From Aquidulcibacter sp. (GTDB lineage Bacteria; Pseudomonadota; Alphaproteobacteria; Caulobacterales; Aquidulcibacteraceae), in assembly GCF_020253525.1 (NCBI RefSeq), contig NZ_JADCBK010000046.1:1-64000 (forward strand): DNA of 64,000 bases, written 5' to 3'. A model generated the notes under the pieces. It saw only the letters and a list, made by a program, of their open reading frames with translations, was not told where the DNA came from and did no database searches. The position numbers were made by a program, and so were the translations under genes. This document shows positions 52,922 through 59,093 of this stretch, in pieces. Position 1 is the stretch's first letter. Every line of letters starts with the position of its first letter.

Positions 52922-53763
52922 TTTTGTCCTGAGCTTGAAGGGCCCGCCAAGCGATGACAGGCAATTTTTCCGTCTTGGCCAAAATCTGCTATCGCATGAT
53001 CGCCGGGCTTAGCATCATGAACGCCCGAAACAGCGCCCGTAGAAATTAGCATCCCGCGTTTGAGTGGAAGGCCGCGCCTTGCGGCACAATTCAGCGCAAA
53101 GACCAGCGATTGGGTGATGCCGCCCGGAAATGCGGTGACAACCCCGGTACCAACCACATCGCCATTAATCGTCACGGCGCAGGTGAGGTCTTCCAAGCGG
53201 GCGCGCCAGTTCTGGACAGGCTTGCCAAGGATCAAACCCCAATTATTGCCAAAGTCGGAAACCACAACCGTAGGGCCAAGGTCATTAATGGTGGCAAGCG
53301 GGCTGCCCGCGACTTCAATACCGGTCCAAAGCTCACCCACCAAATCTAGAGCAGAGCTTGCATCATAATCGGTTTTGCCGGGGATGGCGTCGGCGGCAAG
53401 CTCAAACACATATTCGCCCTCAACCGCACAAAAGCCGTCTTGGATCGCCGCAAAGCTCTCCTCGGTCTCGCCTGTCGCGCGCTGTAGGGATGCAGCAAAA
53501 ATCGGCCCAATCAGGCGGTCTGTTCCATGCACGGTAACCAAATCGCCGAGAATGCGGCCCACTTTCCAGCCAACCAATTTGTCGGGCCAGCCCGCAATTG
53601 CGGCATCCTGAATGGCATAGGATTCATCAAGGACGCGCGGCAAGGGTCCCGGGAAGTCTGAAAGGGCGGTCTTGCTTAAACGCGCAGCTCGAAACTGGCC
53701 AGCAATGACGCTAGCCTCGGCGGCGCTAGAAGGCTCTTTCACGGAGTCGCGGGTCTGAAACAT
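52918..53763 (-). CDS. Fumarylacetoacetate hydrolase-fold hydratase (2-keto-4-pentenoate hydratase-like)
   Basis: A 281-residue FAH-superfamily protein. AVEGEYVFELA holds the metal-binding Glu pair, SDFGNNWGLILG and GTGVVTAFPGGITQSLVFALN match hydratase/decarboxylase members such as MhpD. ATG 53763 (MFQTRDSVKEP) is preferred; the frame runs on upstream over the operator region without family similarity. Relatives hydrate 2-oxopent-4-enoates or split acylpyruvates. It leads the TRAP operon with no aromatic-pathway genes nearby, so an unsaturated 2-keto sugar acid from pectin is a reasonable candidate substrate. This is inference. Confidence 0.85.
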   Translation of the reverse strand: MFQTRDSVKEPSSAAEASVIAGQFRAARLSKTALSDFPGPLPRVLDESYAIQDAAIAGWPDKLVGWKVGRILGDLVTVHGTDRLIGPIFAASLQRATGETEESFAAIQDGFCAVEGEYVFELAADAIPGKTDYDASSALDLVGELWTGIEVAGSPLATINDLGPTVVVSDFGNNWGLILGKPVQNWRARLEDLTCAVTINGDVVGTGVVTAFPGGITQSLVFALNCAARRGLPLKRGMLISTGAVSGVHDAKPGDHAIADFGQDGKIACHRLAGPSSSGQK

Positions 53764-53802
53764 GTGCGCTTTCGTCCTTTGATTTTCATGATTGCGCATT
53801 TT

Positions 53803-53816
53803 GGAAACCGGTGTCA
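53803..53816. promoter_or_regulatory. Operator with -35 box in the hydratase/pectate lyase divergent region
   Basis: GGAAACCGGTGTCA holds the ACCGGTGTCA half shared with the TonB receptor and kduI operators. On the minus strand it reads TTGACACCGGT, with TTGACA as a consensus -35 box for the hydratase-TRAP operon and AATCAT 18 bases on as a possible -10. It is 69 bases upstream of the divergent pectate lyase start, so it could control both. Confidence 0.65.
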
Positions 53817-53884
53817 ATATGCATGAACAACACAAAATCGATGGTCCATCTATCCTTTGGATCGTCAAACAGGGGAGAAGCGGC

Positions 53885-55234
53885 ATGAACCGCAGACAGC
53901 TTTTGGGTGCGACTTCAGCGGCAGTTGTGGGTTTGATCGCCAGCCCAGGCATGGCGCAGACCTTGGCCAGTGCTGCGGCTCAAAAGGCTTTCCCCGGCGC
54001 CGTCGGATGGGCTGCGAACACACTTGGCGGGCGCGGCGGGCAGATCTTGCGCGTCACGACTTTGGCCAAGGATGGCCCGGGCTCTTTCAAGCAAGCGCTC
54101 GAGACCAAGGGTCCACGGATCATTGTGTTTGAAGTGGGTGGCGTAATTGATTTGGAAGCCACGACGCTGAAAATCACCGAGCCATTTCTGACGATTGCCG
54201 GACAAACCGCCCCATCGCCTGGCATTACCTTGATCCGGGGCGGCATGGATGTGGCGACCTCTGAGGTCATTATGCGCCATATTCGCGTGCGGGCGGGTGA
54301 GGCTGGCAAGGCGAAAATGAGCGGCAATGATTTTGATTCCTTCTCCACCATTGGCGCGCGCAATGTGATCGTTGATCATTGCAGCCTGACATGGGGGACG
54401 GATGAAAACCTTTCTGCCTCTGGCCCGCGCTTTACCGGCAAAACCCCAGCTGAATGGCGGGCGGGCACCTCGCGACAGATCACCTATTCCAACAATTTGA
54501 TCGCCGAAAGCTTGGCCAATGCGACCCATGCGAAGGGGGAGCATTCGAAGGGCTCTCTCATCCATGACAATGCCAACGACATCCTGATCTATCGCAACAT
54601 CTATGCCCATAATGTCGAGCGCAATCCTTTGTTCAAAGGCGGCGTGCATGGCGCGATCATCAATAATCTGATCTATAATCCGGGCTATCGGGCTATTCAT
54701 TACAATCTGATGGCCAATGAATGGGGGGCTCAGCCCTTCCAGAATGGCCGGATGACCGTGATCGGCAATGCGATGCGTGGCGGACATAATACCGCCCCCG
54801 GTCTGCCGTTGGTGATGCTAGGCGGGCATGGTGATCTCGACCTCTTCATGCGCGATAACATCGCCCAAGATATGAATGGCAAAGCCCTGCCACAAATGGG
54901 TCGCTACACGTCGGGTGCCGCAAAAATCAATCTGGCAACCCAGCCACTCGACCTTCCTGCGGGCCTGAAGATTAGCCCTGCAGCTGGCCTTGAAGCCGAC
55001 CTATTGACCAAGGTTGGTGCCCGGCCTTGGGACCGCGACGCCCATGATGTGCGCATCTTGGCCGATATAGCCGAGGGTCGCGGGAAAATCATCGATAGTG
55101 AAAGCGAAGTCGGCGGCTATCCGGTGCAAAAGCCAACCTATCGCGCCTTTGTGCCGGAAGATTGGGACTTGGCGACGATGGAGCCGCGTCGCCCAGATGT
55201 GCTGGATTCAGGCGCTAAATCGCGCGGGACCTAA
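53885..55234 (+). CDS. Pectate lyase family 1, exported
   Basis: A 449-residue polysaccharide lyase. ATG 53885 has GGGGAGAAG upstream and starts a Tat-like signal (MNRRQLLGATSAAVV ... GMAQT). The PL1 core has AFPGAVGWAANTLGGRGG, EPFLTIAGQTAPSPGITL, VIVDHCSLTWGTDENLS with calcium Asp residues and the RNPLFKGG arginine region. It differs from the upstream lyase by lacking the calcium-repeat tail, and by an insertion before ITYSNNLIAESL. The 3' end overlaps the opposing esterase gene by four bases. Confidence 0.92.
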   Translation: MNRRQLLGATSAAVVGLIASPGMAQTLASAAAQKAFPGAVGWAANTLGGRGGQILRVTTLAKDGPGSFKQALETKGPRIIVFEVGGVIDLEATTLKITEPFLTIAGQTAPSPGITLIRGGMDVATSEVIMRHIRVRAGEAGKAKMSGNDFDSFSTIGARNVIVDHCSLTWGTDENLSASGPRFTGKTPAEWRAGTSRQITYSNNLIAESLANATHAKGEHSKGSLIHDNANDILIYRNIYAHNVERNPLFKGGVHGAIINNLIYNPGYRAIHYNLMANEWGAQPFQNGRMTVIGNAMRGGHNTAPGLPLVMLGGHGDLDLFMRDNIAQDMNGKALPQMGRYTSGAAKINLATQPLDLPAGLKISPAAGLEADLLTKVGARPWDRDAHDVRILADIAEGRGKIIDSESEVGGYPVQKPTYRAFVPEDWDLATMEPRRPDVLDSGAKSRGT

Positions 55235-56235
55235 GGCTTCGGGAAGCCCTTATCCTGCGCCCAGCTTAACAAAAGGTCTGGCCAAACAGCCAAAGGCGTG
55301 CCCGTAATGCCACGCAGGCCAAAGCCGTGGCCGCCTTTTTCAAACAGATGCAGCGTGACAGAGGCTTTCACGCGTCGCGCCGTCTCGTAGAGCGCTAAGG
55401 CGTTTTCAACTGGCACGGCGGGGTCATCGCCTGCGTGCAGGATGAATAGGGGCGGCGCATCGGCCCGGACTGAGGTCTCGAGTGAATAAGCCGCAATCGC
55501 TGCGGGGCTGGGGCTAAGTCCAATCATATTCTCGCGCGATTTGGGGTGGCGAAAAGGCTCTGTCATTGTCACGACCGGATACATGAGGACGGCCAAGTCA
55601 GGCTTAGCCGACAGACCATCCACTTTGTCGAGCCGTGGGGCAATTTGCTGGTCGAATTTGAGGGCGAGTGAGCCTGCGACATGGCCGCCCGCAGAAAAGC
55701 CCATGACCATGATCTGATTGGCTTGAATGCCGTCTTGGCCCGCCCGCGAGCGGATCAGGCGCATGGCGCGCTGGGCGTCTTGCAAGGGCGTATCTGGCCC
55801 GGCCGCCCAGCCTTGATGGGGCAGGCGATAGCGCAGCACATAGACCATATAGCCTTCGGCGGCGAAGCGCTTGGCCCCCTCATAGCCTTCCTTGTCGATC
55901 ACCACCCAAGAATAGCCCCCACCCGGAATAATCAGAATGGCAGCCCCATTGGGTTTCTGGGGCACAAAGAGGCTGAGATTGGGGGTTGCAACCTGATGGG
56001 CGGCGCGGTCGACCAAATTGAACGGATTGTTCCTGAAAACAATTTCTTCCTTTGGCAGGGGATTGGGCGCACCGGGCGCGACCCCGGGCCAGAGATTGAC
56101 GATCGCGTCCGGCTCGATGCTAACCGCACCCGTCTGCGCCTGCGACAGGGCGGGCCAAGCGGCGAATAGGACCAGCGTCATCCCCAATCGAGCCATAAAG
56201 CGTATCAGGCGCGTGGGACTGGCTAAGTTTTGCAT
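55231..56235 (-). CDS. Exported alpha/beta hydrolase (acetyl-xylan/pectin esterase-like)
   Basis: An alpha/beta hydrolase with a signal segment (MARLGMTLVLFAAWPALSQAQ) inside the N-terminus. ATG 56235 is used, with AAGGATGGG upstream; 56247 and 56196 are other possible starts. IIPGGGYSWVV (oxyanion loop), Ser in GFSAGGH, Asp in HAGDDPAVPVEN and His in GGHGFGLR form the site, like the BD-FAE/acetyl-esterase group. Such enzymes remove acetyl groups from plant polysaccharides. It sits convergent to a pectate lyase, but no ACCGGT operator is seen upstream of it. Confidence 0.85.
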   Translation of the reverse strand: MQNLASPTRLIRFMARLGMTLVLFAAWPALSQAQTGAVSIEPDAIVNLWPGVAPGAPNPLPKEEIVFRNNPFNLVDRAAHQVATPNLSLFVPQKPNGAAILIIPGGGYSWVVIDKEGYEGAKRFAAEGYMVYVLRYRLPHQGWAAGPDTPLQDAQRAMRLIRSRAGQDGIQANQIMVMGFSAGGHVAGSLALKFDQQIAPRLDKVDGLSAKPDLAVLMYPVVTMTEPFRHPKSRENMIGLSPSPAAIAAYSLETSVRADAPPLFILHAGDDPAVPVENALALYETARRVKASVTLHLFEKGGHGFGLRGITGTPLAVWPDLLLSWAQDKGFPKP

Positions 56236-56529
56236 CACATATCCCATCCTTGGATTTTTCACCGCTCTATCCACTAGGTGGAGGCGGCCTCATTATGCCT
56301 GCGCCGCTTCAGTCACAGGTTTGGTTTGTCACCTTGCACCCTTGGCCGCGTCCTTTTATGCGATTGGCTCGCTTTTCTCACACTTTATGTGGGGAGGCAC
56401 CCCAAAAAACGTCCCGAGTACAGACTGTTGCCTTTGCCTTACTTTGTTATGTCGCGCGTGGTAAGACGTGTAAGCGCGTCGTGGTTTCCTCGCCAGACAG
56501 AGCGCCGTAGAAAGTAGCTTCCAAACCCC
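56236..56529. other. Gene-free spacer between esterase and ECF sigma gene
   Basis: The 294 bases between two divergent genes contain no convincing ORF and no ACCGGT operator. They presumably hold both promoters. A GC-rich, symmetric-looking stretch (CCACTAGGTGG near 56270) is too short to call. I see no reliable sigma-factor autoregulation motif here. Confidence 0.5.
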
Positions 56530-57174
56530 ATGTCTTCTTCGGACAATTCTTCACGCAAGCCTCAAGCGAGCCCGATGGGGTCTGCCGCTGGCAAAGCCCC
56601 GCCCAGCCCGGGGGCCTTGAGTGAGGGGGAGCGTGATCGTTTTGCCGATCTGATGGAAGCCGTCGCCCTGCATAAAGACAAGGCCGCCTATGGGGAATTG
56701 TTTGCCTATTACGGCCCGCGCGTGAAAGCCTATCTGATGCGCTTGGGTGCCGATAATGCGCTGGCCGAAGAATTAGCCCAAGATGTGATGGTCACGGTTT
56801 GGCGTAAGGCCGATTTGTTTGATCGCACGCAGGCTTCGGTCTCGACTTGGCTGTTTCGGGTCGCGCGCAACAAGCGCATTGACGCCATTCGCCGGACGAC
56901 TAAGCCAGAGCTCGACCCCAATGACCCGCTTTTGTTGCCCTCTGCGCCACCGGCGGCCGATTCGCTGATAACGGGGGCAGAGCGCGACCACTTGGTGCGG
57001 GCAGCCATTGTCGATCTGCCCGAAGAACAGCGCCAACTTCTGCATCAAGCCTTTTATGACGGCCTGTCGCACCGCGAGATTGCTGAACAGACCGGAACGC
57101 CACTGGGTACGGTCAAGTCCCGACTTCGCTTGGCTTTTTTGAAGCTCAGATCGAAACTCGACAGCCCAGACTGA
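56530..57174 (+). CDS. ECF-type RNA polymerase sigma factor (RpoE-like)
   Basis: A 214-residue extracytoplasmic-function sigma factor. Region 2 is YGELFAYYGPRVKAYLMRLGADNALAEELAQDVMVTVWRKADLFD and STWLFRVARNKRIDAIRR; region 4 is DLPEEQRQLLHQAFYDGLSHREIAEQTGTPLGTVKSRLRLAFLKLR with its helix-turn-helix. The first 40 residues are low complexity and may not be the true start (ATG 56575 is a shorter option). It is followed by a ChrR-like cupin anti-sigma gene, the arrangement of the RpoE/ChrR stress system that senses singlet oxygen in Rhodobacter. The inducing signal here is unknown. Confidence 0.9.
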   Translation: MSSSDNSSRKPQASPMGSAAGKAPPSPGALSEGERDRFADLMEAVALHKDKAAYGELFAYYGPRVKAYLMRLGADNALAEELAQDVMVTVWRKADLFDRTQASVSTWLFRVARNKRIDAIRRTTKPELDPNDPLLLPSAPPAADSLITGAERDHLVRAAIVDLPEEQRQLLHQAFYDGLSHREIAEQTGTPLGTVKSRLRLAFLKLRSKLDSPD

Positions 57175-57279
57175 CCTATTGCGGCCATTTCGCCTTGACG
57201 TTAGGAAATGGCAACCAATATCGCTTATCTTGGGAAGATCACGGCACCTTGGCCTTTAGGGTTTGGATTAGGGAAGAAA

Positions 57280-57927
57280 ATGATCAGCGCTTATCCTGAT
57301 GACTTCCTGACCGCAGACCCGTCTCTGCGCCTGCTGGTAGAGACCCAAGCGGCTTTAAAGGGCGTTGCGCCCTTGTCGCTGGATCTTGGCGATGTGATTG
57401 GCGGCGATGCGTTAGAAGCCCAAGCCCCAGCCCCGGTTTCAGACAATTTCCTCGCCGGTGTTCTGGCACAAATTGATGCGCTGGAAGACAGCCACGCCCA
57501 AGCCCGCGAAGCCATGCATGCGGCAGGGCGCGCTTTGGACGAGTTGTTGGGCCTGCCCCAACCCTTGCGTGACATCAGCCTCGATTCCGCGGCCCGCGAG
57601 GGCTGGACCTTTGCAGGCCCCGGCGTCAAATCCATGGCGCTGGAAACGGGCGGCGCTTTGCGTGCCAAGCTGTTGCGGATTGAGCCGGGCCATGGTGCCC
57701 CCCATCACGACCATACGGGCACTGAATATACTTTGGTGGTAGCAGGCGCTTTTGAAGATGGCACCGGCCGCTTTGGCCCCGGCGATTTATCAATCAAGCG
57801 GCCCGGCCAAATGCACCATCCCGTCGCTTTGCCCGGTGGGGTTTGCTTGGCCTTGACCGTGGAAGAAGGCGACATCGCCTTGACCGGCGCGCTCGGCATG
57901 TTGCAGCGCCTCTTCACCCGCCACTAG
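57280..57927 (+). CDS. ChrR-like cupin anti-sigma factor lacking zinc ligands
   Basis: A 215-residue protein placed right after the ECF sigma gene. GGGAAGAAA precedes ATG 57280, whose product starts MISAYPDDFL. The C-terminal ChrR-like cupin is intact: His143, His145, Glu149 and His179 occur in PHHDHTGTEYTLV and PGQMHHPV with the same spacing as in Rhodobacter ChrR. The N-terminal anti-sigma domain should carry HxxxCxxC, but here VETQAALKGVA has Gln23, Lys27 and Ala30 at those positions, and the N-terminal His is also absent. So it probably binds the sigma factor without zinc, or has lost this activity. Confidence 0.8.
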   Translation: MISAYPDDFLTADPSLRLLVETQAALKGVAPLSLDLGDVIGGDALEAQAPAPVSDNFLAGVLAQIDALEDSHAQAREAMHAAGRALDELLGLPQPLRDISLDSAAREGWTFAGPGVKSMALETGGALRAKLLRIEPGHGAPHHDHTGTEYTLVVAGAFEDGTGRFGPGDLSIKRPGQMHHPVALPGGVCLALTVEEGDIALTGALGMLQRLFTRH

Positions 57928-57998
57928 GCCGACCCCTAGCCCTCAAGCCGCACCTGCCTCTTGACCCTTGGCACGGACAGGGCAATGAAGCGCCACGC

Positions 57999-58019
57999 AT
58001 CATGTGACCTTCACATGAT
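57999..58019. promoter_or_regulatory. Inverted repeat upstream of fabI
   Basis: A perfect 9-bp inverted repeat, ATCATGTGA and TCACATGAT, surrounds CCT. It lies 30 bases upstream of the fabI start. It could be an operator for a lipid regulator, or a hairpin in the mRNA leader. A possible promoter (TTGACC 57961, AATGAA 57984) lies just before it. Confidence 0.45.
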
Positions 58020-58048
58020 TGGAAGCATTCTCAGCGGCAGGAGCTCTC

Positions 58049-58876
58049 ATGAGCAGCGAAACGAAAGAAACTGGCTATCCAACCGGAACCCTGATGAAGG
58101 GCAAGCGCGGCCTGATTATGGGCGTGGCCAATGACAAATCGATCGCTTGGGGCATTGCCAGTCAATTGGCCGCCCAAGGCGCAGAACTGGCCTTTACCTA
58201 TCAAGGTGAAGCGCTGGAAAAGCGCATGCGGCCCTTGGCCGAAAGCGTCGGCTCTGACCTGATCTTGCCCTGCGACGTCACCGATGATGCGGCCTTGGAT
58301 GCTGTCTTTGCCGCCATTCAGGAAAAATGGGGCGGGCTAGACTTCTTGGTCCATGCCATCGCCTTTTCCGATAAGAATGAGCTCAAAGGCTCATTTGTGG
58401 AAAATACCACGCGCGAAAACTTCCTGCGCACCATGGATATTTCAGCCTTCTCGTGGGTGGCTTGTGCCAAGCGCGCCGCCCCCTTGATGTCGCCCGGCGG
58501 CTCGATGATCACTTTGTCCTATCTGGGGGCAGAGCGCGTATTACCATCGTATAATGTGATGGGCGTCGCCAAAGCAGCGCTGGAAGCCGCCACCCGCTAT
58601 ATCGCCCGCGACTTGGGCCCCAGCGGCATTCGCGTCAACGCCATCAGCGCAGGTCCCATGCGCACCTTGGCCTTGGCCGGCATCCAAGGCGGCCGTGGCC
58701 TTGTGAATACCGGCCGCGAGTGGTCCTTGATGAAGGAAGACACGACGATGGAAGGCATTGCGGGCTGCGCCCTCTGGCTCCTGTCCGACATCGGTCGCTC
58801 CACCACCGCCGAAGTGATCCATGTTGACGCAGGCTTCCACGTCGTCGGCGTGCCGGATGGCCTGAACGAGGGGTAG
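58049..58876 (+). CDS. fabI: Enoyl-[acyl-carrier-protein] reductase (NADH)
   Basis: FabI reduces trans-2-enoyl-ACP in the last step of each fatty acid elongation cycle. The protein (275 residues) starts at ATG 58049 after CAGGAG, with a 15-residue extension before the usual MKGKRGLIMGVANDKSIAWG. It has the nucleotide site, the Tyr-x6-Lys pair in YNVMGVAK and the late SAGPMRTLALAGIQG. It is monocistronic, with a perfect inverted repeat 30 bases upstream and a hairpin-rich spacer downstream. Confidence 0.95.
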   Translation: MSSETKETGYPTGTLMKGKRGLIMGVANDKSIAWGIASQLAAQGAELAFTYQGEALEKRMRPLAESVGSDLILPCDVTDDAALDAVFAAIQEKWGGLDFLVHAIAFSDKNELKGSFVENTTRENFLRTMDISAFSWVACAKRAAPLMSPGGSMITLSYLGAERVLPSYNVMGVAKAALEAATRYIARDLGPSGIRVNAISAGPMRTLALAGIQGGRGLVNTGREWSLMKEDTTMEGIAGCALWLLSDIGRSTTAEVIHVDAGFHVVGVPDGLNEG

Positions 58877-58906
58877 GCTGCCCCCTGAAGTTTTCCGCTT
58901 TGGATC

Positions 58907-59068
58907 GCCTTTGCCACAGACTGTGCCTAGGCAAAGGCCATGTTCGAGTTTGAGCAGGAAGAATTGTCGGGCGGCTTCAAGGCAAGCGGAGTGCGGCCTT
59001 GAACCGTTCCAAGTCAAAAGAACTTTTAAGTTTGGCTTGACCATGGTGCATTCCCGTTGGAATGCACC
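58907..59068. repeat. Second hairpin-rich intergenic array
   Basis: The 217 bases between the stop codons of fabI and the TonB receptor contain a row of inverted repeats: GCCTTTGCC/GGCAAAGGC (58907-58915 with 58930-58938, enclosing CACAG/CTGTG), TTCAAGGC/GCCTTGAA with a bulged CGG/CCG extension (58972-59006), a weaker GTCAA/TTGAC (59013-59041), and a perfect 10-bp GGTGCATTCC/GGAATGCACC over a CGTT loop (59045-59068). The layout resembles the array at 14626-14889, though the sequences differ. It may act as a bidirectional terminator or consist of palindromic repeat elements. Confidence 0.7.
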
Positions 59069-59093
59069 CTACGGCGCTCCTTTGCCACCCGCC

